The notes under the pieces: generated by a model
Seen by the model: only the letters and a program-made list of their open reading frames with translations
Databases searched by the model: none
What the model was told of the DNA's origin: nothing
Source of the DNA: Microbacterium aurum
GTDB taxonomy: Bacteria; Actinomycetota; Actinomycetes; Actinomycetales; Microbacteriaceae
Reading direction: 5' to 3'
Assembly (NCBI RefSeq): GCF_016907815.1
Contig: NZ_JAFBCQ010000001.1
Location: 1,426,001-1,490,000 of the forward strand
DNA: 64,000 nt
Shown here: positions 10,249-19,462 of the stretch, in pieces
Layout of the letters: each line of letters begins with the position of its first letter
Numbering within the stretch: position 1 is the stretch's first letter
Program-made: the position numbers and the translations under genes

Positions 10249-11545
10249 GTGGCGCTGATCGTCCAGAAGTACGGCGGGTCCTCCGTCGCCGACGCCGAGA
10301 GCATCAAACGCGTCGCCAAGCGCATCGTCGACACCCGTCGTGCCGGGCACGACGTCGTCGTCGCGGTGAGCGCGATGGGCGACACCACCGACGAGCTGCT
10401 CGACCTCGCGCACCAGGTCGCGCCGATCTCGGCGCCGCGCGAGCTCGACATGCTGCTGAGCTCGGGGGAGCGGATCTCCATGGCGCTGCTCGCGATGGCC
10501 ATCCACTCGATGGGCTTCGAGGCGCGCTCGTTCACCGGCAGCCAGGCCGGCATGATCACCGACGCCACCCACGGCGCCGCGCGCATCGTCGACGTCACGC
10601 CGGTGCGGCTGCGGGAGGCGCTCGACGAAGGCGCGATCGTCATCGTCGCCGGGTTCCAGGGCTTCAACCGCGACACCCGCGACATCACGACGCTCGGTCG
10701 CGGCGGCTCCGACACGACGGCGGTCGCGCTCGCCGCGGCGCTCGATGCCGACGTGTGCGAGATCTACAGCGACGTCGACGGCATCTTCACCGCCGACCCC
10801 CGCGTCGTCCCGAAGGCCCGCAAGCTCGACGTCGTCTCCGCCGAGGAGATGCTCGAGCTCGCCGCCAACGGCGCCAAGGTGCTCTACATCCGCGCCGTCG
10901 AGTACGCCCGCCGCCACGGCGTCATGATCAACGCCCGCTCGACGTTCAGCTCGGGCCAGGGCACCTTCGTCCTCGCCCCCGGCATGTCGGTCCCGGCCGG
11001 CATCGCCCAGCCCCGCTCAGAGGAGTCCCCCATGGAAGAGCCCATCGTCGCCGGTGTCGCCACCGACCTCAGCCAGGCCAAGATCACCGTCATCGGCGTC
11101 CCCGATGTGCCGGGCAAGGCCGCCGAGATCTTCACCGTCATCGCCAAGAGCGGCGCCAACGTCGACATGATCGTGCAGAACGTGTCGGCGGCCGCCACCG
11201 GGCGCACCGACATCTCGTTCACCCTGCCGAAGTCGGATGCCGCGACCGCCCTGCGTGCCCTGGCCGGCGAGCAGACGCGGGTCGGCTTCGAGAGCCTCGT
11301 GCACGACGACCAGATCGGCAAGCTGTCGGTCGTCGGTGCCGGCATGCGCACGCACTCCGGCGTCTCGGCGACCCTGTTCGAGGCGCTGTCGACGGCGGGC
11401 GTGAACATCGAGATGATCTCGACCTCCGAGATCCGCATCTCGGTGGTCGTCCGCGGCGACGAGCTCGCCGAGGCGGCGCGCGTCGTGCACACCGCCTACG
11501 GCCTCGACGGCGACACCGAGGCCGTCGTCTACGCCGGCACCGGCC

Positions 11546-11550
<5 letters not shown>
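10249..11550 (+). CDS. lysC: Aspartate kinase, alpha subunit
   Basis: Phosphorylates L-aspartate with ATP, the first step to lysine, threonine, methionine and diaminopimelate. The 433 residues start at GTG 10249 with the classic [11 protein letters not shown], preceded by a gggag ribosome site at 10235-10240. The kinase domain carries [22 protein letters not shown]. Two ACT domains follow from ~residue 265 ([36 protein letters not shown]), which in relatives bind lysine and threonine for concerted feedback inhibition. asd follows about 300 bp downstream on the same strand. Confidence 0.97.
11032..11550 (+). CDS. Nested in-frame aspartate kinase beta subunit
   Basis: An internal ATG at 11032 is preceded by gaggag at about 11019-11024 and begins the ACT region with [20 protein letters not shown]. 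It would give a 172-residue protein, the size of the beta subunit made from an internal start of lysC in Corynebacterium glutamicum, whose beta subunit also begins with MEE. The beta chain supplies the second pair of regulatory ACT domains in the alpha2beta2 enzyme. The internal start is inferred from the ribosome site and this similarity. Confidence 0.8.
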
Positions 11551-12931
<1,381 letters not shown>

Positions 12932-13085
12932 CCCGCGGCATCCGCCCCGCCCCGCGGCATCCGCCGCGCCTCGCCGCGCCCCCGCGGCATCCGCCCGCCC
13001 GCCGCCAGCGAGACACCGTTCGTGCACCGAGACACGGGTGCGCAGCGCGCGTCTCGGTGCAGAGCGCGTGTCTCGCCGAATTGAG
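12932..13085. repeat. Intergenic repeats with nested inverted arms (asd-mqo)
   Basis: Three copies of CGCGGCATCCGCC-like sequence are followed by a nested palindrome: outer arms GCGAGACAC at 13008-13016 with GTGTCTCGC at 13068-13076, inner arms GCACCGAGAC at 13024-13033 with 13051-13060. It resembles the lysC-asd element in design, though not in sequence. It probably ends asd transcription. Confidence 0.75.
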
Positions 13086-13170
13086 CGGGGCGAAAGAACC
13101 GCGAGAGTTGCCGGGGCAGGATGCCGCGAGTCGCGGATGCCGGAGAAAACGGCGCCTAGACTGGAACATT

Positions 13171-14643
13171 GTGAGTGAACCCGTCGACGTCGTCCTGATC
13201 GGCGGTGGCATCATGAGTGCCACCCTGGGAACCCTGCTGCACCGCCTGCAGCCGGAGTGGAAGATCGTGGTGCTCGAGCGGCTGAGCGAGGTCGCGCAGG
13301 AGTCCTCCAACGCCTGGAACAACGCCGGCACCGGTCACGCCGCCCTGTGCGAGCTGAACTACACGCCCGAGGGCAAGGACGGGTCGGTCGATCCCACCAA
13401 GGCGGTCGCGATCAACGAGCAGTTCCAGCAGAGCCGGCAGCTGTGGTCGAGCCTCGTCGAGCAGGGCCTCCTCGACGCACCCAAGACCTTCATCAACGCC
13501 ACCCCCCACATGACCTTCGTCCGCGGCGAGAAGGATGTCGCGTTCCTCCGTAAGCGCTACGAGGAGCTCAAGAAGCAGCCCCTGTTCGCCGGGATCGAGT
13601 ACTCCGAGGACTCCCGCGTCATCAACCAGTGGGCGCCCCTGCTCATGCAGAAGCGCAAGAAGGGCGAGCCGTTCGCCGCGACGCGGGTTCCCGGCGGCAC
13701 CGACGTCGACTTCGGCGCGATCACGCGTCAGCTGTTCGACCACCTCGCCGGTGAGGGCGTCGAGGTGGTCACCAACCGCGAGGTGCGAAAGCTTCGCAAG
13801 AACGCGGACGGCACCTGGCGGGTCTCCTACCGCAACGCCCTCGGCAAGACGCCCGGCTCGATCGACGCGCGGTTCGTGTTCGTGGGGGCCGGCGGCTGGG
13901 CGATCAAGCTGCTGCAGTCCTCCGGCATTCCGGAGATCTCCGGCTACGGCGTCTTCCCGATCGGCGGGCAGTTTCTGAAGACGACCAACCCGGGGATCGT
14001 CGCGCAGCACAAGGCGAAGGTGTACTCGCAGGCGTCGGTCGGCGCGCCGCCCATGTCGGTGCCGCACCTGGACACCCGCGTCGTCGACGGTGAGGCGTCG
14101 CTGCTGTTCGGGCCGTTCGCGACGTTCAGCCCGAAGTTCCTGAAGAACGGCCGCATCACCGACATCGTCGCGCAGGTGCGCCCCGGCAACCTCTGGCCGA
14201 TGCTCAAGGTCGCCATCGACAACCCCAGCCTCATCACGTACCTCGTCGGCGAGCTGATGAAGAACCACAAGAAGAAGGTCGAGTCTCTCCGCACCTTCAT
14301 GCCGACCGCGAAGGACGAGGACTGGGAGCTCATCCAGGCCGGCCAGCGTGCGCAGGTGATGAAGAAGGATGCCGACAAGGGCGGCGTCCTGCAGTTCGGG
14401 ACCGAGGTCGTGACCTCCGCGGACGGCTCGATCGCGGGTCTCTTGGGCGCCTCGCCCGGCGCGTCGACCGCGGTATCCATCATGCTCGGCCTGCTGAAGA
14501 CGTGCTTCCCCGACCGCATCGACGCGTGGGAGCCGGAGCTGAAGAGCCTCATCCCGAGCTACGGCCAGACGCTCAACGGGCGGCCCGACGCCGCCCGGGC
14601 GACGCTCGCCGAGACGGCGCGCGTGCTCGACATCGACGTCTGA
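13171..14643 (+). CDS. mqo: Malate:quinone oxidoreductase
   Basis: Membrane-associated FAD enzyme oxidising malate to oxaloacetate and passing electrons to menaquinone, a TCA-cycle step common in actinobacteria. 490 residues, GTG start. The FAD-binding N-terminus VDVVLIGGGIMSATLG is followed by the family hallmarks ESSNAWNNAGTGHAALCELNYTP, SGYGVFPIGGQFLK and, near the C-terminus, GGVLQFGTEVV and LGASPGASTAVSIML. Length is normal. The thymidine kinase gene follows 10 bp downstream. Confidence 0.97.
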   Translation: MSEPVDVVLIGGGIMSATLGTLLHRLQPEWKIVVLERLSEVAQESSNAWNNAGTGHAALCELNYTPEGKDGSVDPTKAVAINEQFQQSRQLWSSLVEQGLLDAPKTFINATPHMTFVRGEKDVAFLRKRYEELKKQPLFAGIEYSEDSRVINQWAPLLMQKRKKGEPFAATRVPGGTDVDFGAITRQLFDHLAGEGVEVVTNREVRKLRKNADGTWRVSYRNALGKTPGSIDARFVFVGAGGWAIKLLQSSGIPEISGYGVFPIGGQFLKTTNPGIVAQHKAKVYSQASVGAPPMSVPHLDTRVVDGEASLLFGPFATFSPKFLKNGRITDIVAQVRPGNLWPMLKVAIDNPSLITYLVGELMKNHKKKVESLRTFMPTAKDEDWELIQAGQRAQVMKKDADKGGVLQFGTEVVTSADGSIAGLLGASPGASTAVSIMLGLLKTCFPDRIDAWEPELKSLIPSYGQTLNGRPDAARATLAETARVLDIDV

Positions 14644-14653
14644 TCCTCCGCAG

Positions 14654-15256
14654 ATGGCGAAGCTGTACTTCCGCTACGGGGCGATGAACTCCGGCAAGTC
14701 GACGGCGCTGCTGCAGGCGGCCTTCAATTACGAGGAGCGCGGTCAGCATGTGCTCCTCGCCAAGCCCGAGATCGACACGAAGGGCGCCGACCAGATCTCC
14801 AGCCGGTTGGGAGTGGCGCGGAGGGTCGATTTCCTCATCGCACCGGATGCCGATGTGCGCGCCCTCGTCGCCGAGCACGCCGCCGGCATCGGCGGGAATG
14901 TGGCGTGCCTGCTCATCGATGAGGCGCAGTTCCTGCATCCCCGCCAGGTGGACGATCTGCTGCGGATCGTCGTGGACGACGGCATCCCGGTGCTGGCTTA
15001 CGGCATCCGCACCGACTTCCAGACCCGCGCGTTCCCCGGGTCGGCGCGCCTTCTGGAGCTCGCGCACAGCCTCGAGGAGTTGAAGACGATCTGCCGGTGC
15101 GGCCGCAAGGCGCTGTTCAACGCGCGGCTGGTCGGGGGGAGGTTCGTCTTCGACGGCGATCAGGTCGCGATCGACGAGCTCTCGCACGAGAAGGTCACGT
15201 ACGAGTCGATGTGCGCGGAGTGCTATCTGCGCGAATCCGGCGGCCGGCTGCACTGA
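14654..15256 (+). CDS. tdk: Thymidine kinase (type II)
   Basis: Salvage kinase producing dTMP from thymidine. 200 residues with P-loop YGAMNSGKST, the LLIDEAQFLHPRQVDDL segment with the catalytic acidic residue, and a C-terminal structural zinc site (CRCG and CAEC). The G + C-rich intergenic DNA after it carries the promoter region of the GntR regulator. Confidence 0.96.
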   Translation: MAKLYFRYGAMNSGKSTALLQAAFNYEERGQHVLLAKPEIDTKGADQISSRLGVARRVDFLIAPDADVRALVAEHAAGIGGNVACLLIDEAQFLHPRQVDDLLRIVVDDGIPVLAYGIRTDFQTRAFPGSARLLELAHSLEELKTICRCGRKALFNARLVGGRFVFDGDQVAIDELSHEKVTYESMCAECYLRESGGRLH

Positions 15257-15340
15257 CCGACGCGGTCGGACGTCCGGCGGCGTCGCCGGGTGTCGCCGCG
15301 CGCCCGCGGGTGTTGTATCGTTTCACTCGGACTTATTGCC

Positions 15341-15373
15341 GGTCCGGCCACAGTGCGTTACTGTGGCCTGACC
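15341..15373. promoter_or_regulatory. Candidate GntR operator (33-bp palindrome)
   Basis: The arms GGTCCGGCCACAG (15341-15353) and CTGTGGCCTGACC (15361-15373) are complementary with one mismatch around a 7-bp centre. The core GGCCACAG/CTGTGGCC is perfect. It lies 24 bp before the GntR start codon and 809 bp before the lactate-dehydrogenase-like gene, so it probably mediates autoregulation and control of that downstream gene. Confidence 0.6.
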
Positions 15374-15397
15374 ATTACCGCATCGGCAAGGGAACGC

Positions 15398-16120
15398 ATG
15401 AGCGACACCACCCCCGCACGCGCCTGGCGCGTCGTGCTCGAGAAGATCGAAGCCGATCTGCTCTCCGGCGCCCTGGGGCCCGGCGATCGGCTGCCCCCGG
15501 AGCGCGAACTGGCCGCAACCCTCGGTGTGGGCCGGTCGAGCGTCCGCGAAGCGCTGCGGGTGCTCGAGGTCATGGGCCTCATCCGCACCGCGACCGGCTC
15601 CGGACCGACGGCGGGCGCCATCGTGACCGCGACACCGCACGGCGGGCTCGCGCAGCTGCTGCGCCTGCAGGTGGCCGCCCACGGCTTCCCCATCCCGGAC
15701 GTCTACGAGACGCGGCTGCTGCTGGAGGAGTGGGCGGTCGCGCACCTCGCCGGGCTCGAGGCGGCGGATCTCTCCGACGCGCGTGCGACGCTGACCGCGA
15801 TGGATGCCGAGGCGCTCACCTCGGAGGAGTTCCTCGCCCTCGACGCGCAGTTCCATCTGCGCCTCACCGACGCGGCGGGCAACATCGTCGTGGCCGCCAC
15901 CATGGCGGGCCTGCGCCCGACGATCGAGAGCTACATCCGCGCCGGCATCGAGCGCATCGCGGACTGGGACGCGACAACCCAGCGGCTGCGCCATGAGCAC
16001 GGCGACATCCTGCACGCGATCGAGGAGGGCGACGCCGAGCGCGCGCGCAGCCTCGTCCGCGCGCACATCACCGGGTACTACGCCGATGCCGGCATGCCCG
16101 CCCCGAACACCGGCTCCTGA
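15398..16120 (+). CDS. GntR/FadR-family transcriptional regulator (FCD domain)
   Basis: 240 residues. The N-terminal winged helix-turn-helix has [31 protein letters not shown], and the all-helical FCD ligand domain spans ~90-225 with [14 protein letters not shown] carrying a metal-binding-type His. LldR-like members of this family repress lactate oxidation genes. Here the next gene, 62 bp downstream, encodes a lactate-dehydrogenase-like flavoenzyme, so lactate or a related 2-hydroxy acid is the probable effector. The start at ATG 15398 is preceded by a purine-rich aaggga. Confidence 0.88.
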   Translation: MSDTTPARAWRVVLEKIEADLLSGALGPGDRLPPERELAATLGVGRSSVREALRVLEVMGLIRTATGSGPTAGAIVTATPHGGLAQLLRLQVAAHGFPIPDVYETRLLLEEWAVAHLAGLEAADLSDARATLTAMDAEALTSEEFLALDAQFHLRLTDAAGNIVVAATMAGLRPTIESYIRAGIERIADWDATTQRLRHEHGDILHAIEEGDAERARSLVRAHITGYYADAGMPAPNTGS

Positions 16121-16182
16121 GCCCAGCGCCCCCGAGCCCCCACCGACGGCCGCGCGCCGCGCCGCCACGAGAGGAACACGAC

Positions 16183-17472
16183 ATGGTCCAGCGTCAGATG
16201 CCCAAGATCCCCGAACTGCTCGAGCTGATGCAGTTCAAGAAGCCGGAACTCGACGGCACCAAGCGCCGGCTCGAGGGGGCCCTCACGATCGGCGACCTCC
16301 GTGCCATCGCGAAGCGCCGGACCCCCAAAGCGGCGTTCGACTACGCCGATGGTGCGGCCGAGGGCGAGCTCTCGCTCGCCCGCGCGCGGCAGGCGTTCGA
16401 GGACATCGAGTTCCACCCCGACATCCTGCGCCCCGCCGAGCGCGTCGACACGTCCGTCGAGATCCTCGGCGGCCCCTCGGCGCTGCCGTTCGGCATCGCC
16501 CCCACCGGGTTCACACGTCTCATGCAGACCGAGGGTGAGGTGGCGGGCGCCGGCGCGGCCGCGGCCGCCGGCATCCCCTTCACCCTGTCGACGCTCGGCA
16601 CGACGTCGATCGAGAACGTGCGCGCCGCGAACCCGCACGGGCGCAACTGGTTCCAGCTGTACGTCATGCGCGAGCGGGAGATCTCGTACGGTCTCGTCAC
16701 GCGCGCCGCCGCCGCCGGCTTCGACACCCTCATGTTCACGGTCGACACGCCCGTCGCCGGTGCCCGGCTGCGCGACAAGCGCAACGGGTTCTCGATCCCG
16801 CCGCAGCTGACGCTCGGCACGATCGTCAACGCGATTCCTCGGCCGTGGTGGTGGATCGACTTCCTCACGACGCCCAAGCTCGAGTTCGCGTCGCTGACGA
16901 CGACCGGCGGCACCGTCGGTGAGCTGCTGAACGCGGCGATGGACCCGACGATCAGCTACGAGGACCTCGAGATCATCCGCTCGATGTGGCCCGGCAAGAT
17001 CGTCATCAAGGGCGTGCAGAACGTCGCCGACTCCAAGCGCCTCATCGACCTCGGTGTCGACGGCATCGTGCTGTCCAACCACGGCGGGCGTCAGCTCGAC
17101 CGCGCGCCGATCCCGTTCCGCCTGCTGCCGAAGGTAGTGCGCGAAGTGGGCAAGGACGCCACCATCATGGTCGACACCGGCATCATGAACGGCGCCGACA
17201 TCGTGGCATCCGTCGCGCTCGGGGCGAAGTTCACCCTGATCGGCCGTGCCTACCTGTACGGACTGATGGCGGGCGGGCGCCGCGGCGTCGATCGCACGAT
17301 CGAGATCCTGCGCACCGAGATCGAGCGCACGATGCAGCTGCTGGGTGTGTCGTCGATCGCCGAGCTGGAGCCGCGCCACGTGACGCAGCTGCAGCGCCTG
17401 ACGCCCGTCGCGGGTGTCGGAGCGGCTGCGTCCGCTCCGGCACGCCGCGCGCCCGCCCGCGCGAAGGCCTGA
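16183..17472 (+). CDS. lldD: FMN-dependent alpha-hydroxy-acid (L-lactate) dehydrogenase
   Basis: Oxidises an L-2-hydroxy acid, most likely L-lactate to pyruvate, giving electrons to the quinone pool. 429 residues forming a TIM barrel. Motifs: [11 protein letters not shown] at the N-terminus, [43 protein letters not shown] with the FMN-contacting Lys, and [10 protein letters not shown] whose His (about residue 300) is the catalytic base. A gagagga ribosome site precedes ATG. The symbol rests on family and on the adjacent GntR regulator; other 2-hydroxy acids are possible. Confidence 0.85.
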   Translation: MVQRQMPKIPELLELMQFKKPELDGTKRRLEGALTIGDLRAIAKRRTPKAAFDYADGAAEGELSLARARQAFEDIEFHPDILRPAERVDTSVEILGGPSALPFGIAPTGFTRLMQTEGEVAGAGAAAAAGIPFTLSTLGTTSIENVRAANPHGRNWFQLYVMREREISYGLVTRAAAAGFDTLMFTVDTPVAGARLRDKRNGFSIPPQLTLGTIVNAIPRPWWWIDFLTTPKLEFASLTTTGGTVGELLNAAMDPTISYEDLEIIRSMWPGKIVIKGVQNVADSKRLIDLGVDGIVLSNHGGRQLDRAPIPFRLLPKVVREVGKDATIMVDTGIMNGADIVASVALGAKFTLIGRAYLYGLMAGGRRGVDRTIEILRTEIERTMQLLGVSSIAELEPRHVTQLQRLTPVAGVGAAASAPARRAPARAKA

Positions 17473-17521
17473 CGCCTCCCCGGAACCCGAAGCCCCGCCG
17501 CGCCGTGGCGCACCCTCGGTG

Positions 17522-17539
17522 CGCTGCGGCCGCGCAGCG
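17522..17539. terminator. Hairpin between convergent lldD and HAD genes
   Basis: CGCTGCG and CGCAGCG form a perfect 7-bp stem with a 4-nt loop, lying between two convergent stop codons. There is no T-run on either strand, so it is a possible, not a typical, intrinsic terminator. Confidence 0.35.
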
Positions 17540-17559
17540 GGCTCAGCGGCGGAGCGGAC

Positions 17560-18324
17560 TCAGCGGGTCGGAAGTGTGGGGATGAGCTGGTCGAGGAAGG
17601 CGGCGGTGTCTTCCCAGCCGTCGACGGCCTGGCAGGCGACGCCCATGGCGAGGACGGGGTAGTCGTTGCCGTGCTCGTCGAGGCGGTCGCCGACGAAGAG
17701 CATGTCGTCGAGGGGGATGCCGGTCACGTCGGCGAGCCGGCGCATGCCATAGGCCTTGTCGATGCCGCGGTGCGTGATGTCGACGGAGGTGGATCCGCCC
17801 GAGCGCACCTCGAGGTCGGGGATGCGGGCGGCGACGGCGTCGCGGAGGGCGTTCTTCTTCTCACCGGTGGGATCCCACGCGACCTTCGCCGCAAGCGGTG
17901 CAGTCTGACCGAGGGCGGAGAAGGTGATCTGCGAGCCGCGGTCTTCGAGGATGTCACCCCAGGTCTCGGCCGCCCACAGGCCCAGCCGGCGGGCTTCCTC
18001 CTCGACCGCGGTCAGGGCGCGGGTCTTCTCGTCGTCGGTGAGCGCGTGGGCGTAGACCGTCTCGACACCCTCGTGCCGCAGGCGGTAGTACTGCGTGCCG
18101 CAGGTGGGCATGAGGTGGAAGCGGGCGCGGATCGCGTCATCCGCCTGCGGGAGGCGCTCCACGACCTGCGTCTGGAACTGCTGCAGCTGCCCGCCGGAGA
18201 TGATCGCGACCTCGACCCGCTCCGCGAGCGCGATCAGCAGGTCGCCGATGCGCGGATCGATCGCGCTCTTGGACGGCGCGAGCGTGTCATCGAGATCGAA
18301 CGCGACGAGGCGGGGCGCGGGCAT
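17560..18324 (-). CDS. HAD-IIB family phosphatase
   Basis: 254 residues, ATG 18324 with ggag upstream. Motif I is VAFDLDDTLAPSKS, motif II lies in AIISGGQL, the C2-type cap spans the middle, and motif IV is MLFVGDRLDEHGNDY. C2B-cap HADs dephosphorylate sugar phosphates, and some are annotated as phosphomannomutase- or sucrose-phosphatase-like. The exact substrate is unknown. tRNA-Pro lies immediately upstream on the same strand. Confidence 0.85.
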   Translation of the reverse strand: MPAPRLVAFDLDDTLAPSKSAIDPRIGDLLIALAERVEVAIISGGQLQQFQTQVVERLPQADDAIRARFHLMPTCGTQYYRLRHEGVETVYAHALTDDEKTRALTAVEEEARRLGLWAAETWGDILEDRGSQITFSALGQTAPLAAKVAWDPTGEKKNALRDAVAARIPDLEVRSGGSTSVDITHRGIDKAYGMRRLADVTGIPLDDMLFVGDRLDEHGNDYPVLAMGVACQAVDGWEDTAAFLDQLIPTLPTR

Positions 18325-18397
18325 CGGGGCGGCTCCATTCCGGGGGTTCTGCGACGAAGGGCCCCGGCGGATTCTCTCCGGCGGAGCCCTTCTGCTG

Positions 18398-18471
<74 letters not shown>

Positions 18472-18487
18472 TGGCAACCCTCCGAGT

Positions 18488-19462
18488 CTACCCCGTGACG
18501 GGCGCTCGCAACGAATCGGCGGCGCGAAGGGTGATCACGGAGGCTTCGGGACGGCATCCGAAGCGCACCGGAGCGTAGATCGAGTGCCCGAGCCCGGCGG
18601 AGACGTTCAGCGGAACGCTCCGGCCGGCCGCGTGCCACGTGCTGAGCCCGCGGGCCTGGTCGAGCGGGATGTCGCAGTTCGCGACGAGCGCCGACGGCGA
18701 GAAGGGGATGCGCACCTGGCCGCCGTGGGTGTGCCCGGCGAAGATCATGCCGGCGCCCAGTTCGATGAAGCGGTCGAGCACGCGCCGGTAGGGCGCGTGC
18801 GTCACGCCGAGCCGCAGCGCGGTCGGGGGAGTCCGGCGGAACAGGCGAGGGCGCCGGGTGGCGGCGATGGCGTCGGGCAGGGCCGCCAGGTCGTCCCAGT
18901 CGCGGTGCGCGTCGTCGACACCGAAAGCCTCGAGGCGGATGCCGGCGACCTCGAGCGCGCCCGCGGTGTTGTCGAGGTCGGTCCAGCCGAGCTCGTCGGT
19001 GAAGTACGCGTCCATCGCGGCGGTGTCCAGCAGCGTCGCACGGTGCGCGCGTTGGGAAGGCCCCTGGAAGTAGCGCAGCGGGTTGCGCGCCGAGGGGGCC
19101 ACGACGTCGTTGGAACCGTGCACGAAGAGGCCGGGGACGCCGCGAAGCGGGGCGAAGGCGGCGCGGATGCCGGCGAGTCCCTCCTCGTGCCCGAGGTTGT
19201 CGCCGGTGTTCACGACGAGGTCGGGCTGCGCCGTCTCGGCGAGCCGGGCGATCCAGTCCTGCTTGCGGTGCTGCCAGGGCGCCATGTGCGCGTCGGAGAG
19301 GTGCAGGACTGTCAGCGACGGCGAGCCGGGAGGCAGCACCGCGACCTCGTGCCGGCGCACCGTGAACAGGAAGCGCTCGATGCAGGTGCCCCACACCGTC
19401 GCGCCCACGGCGACAGCCCCGACCGCCGAAAGGGCGGCCAGGGCCGTTCTGCCTGAGGTCAC
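18488..19462 (-). CDS. Metallophosphoesterase (calcineurin-like), membrane-anchored
   Basis: 324 residues, GTG start overlapping the stop of the upstream PBP gene by 4 bp, so the two are one operon. An N-terminal hydrophobic segment (~7-28) suggests a membrane anchor. The metal-binding motifs are LHLSDAHM (D-x-H), VNTGDNLGHEEG (GD), VHGSNDV (GNHD variant) and FAGHTHGGQVRIP (GHxH). The family hydrolyses phosphodiesters at a dimetal site. Co-occurrence with a cell-wall synthase suggests an envelope role. Confidence 0.88.
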   Translation of the reverse strand: MTSGRTALAALSAVGAVAVGATVWGTCIERFLFTVRRHEVAVLPPGSPSLTVLHLSDAHMAPWQHRKQDWIARLAETAQPDLVVNTGDNLGHEEGLAGIRAAFAPLRGVPGLFVHGSNDVVAPSARNPLRYFQGPSQRAHRATLLDTAAMDAYFTDELGWTDLDNTAGALEVAGIRLEAFGVDDAHRDWDDLAALPDAIAATRRPRLFRRTPPTALRLGVTHAPYRRVLDRFIELGAGMIFAGHTHGGQVRIPFSPSALVANCDIPLDQARGLSTWHAAGRSVPLNVSAGLGHSIYAPVRFGCRPEASVITLRAADSLRAPVTG

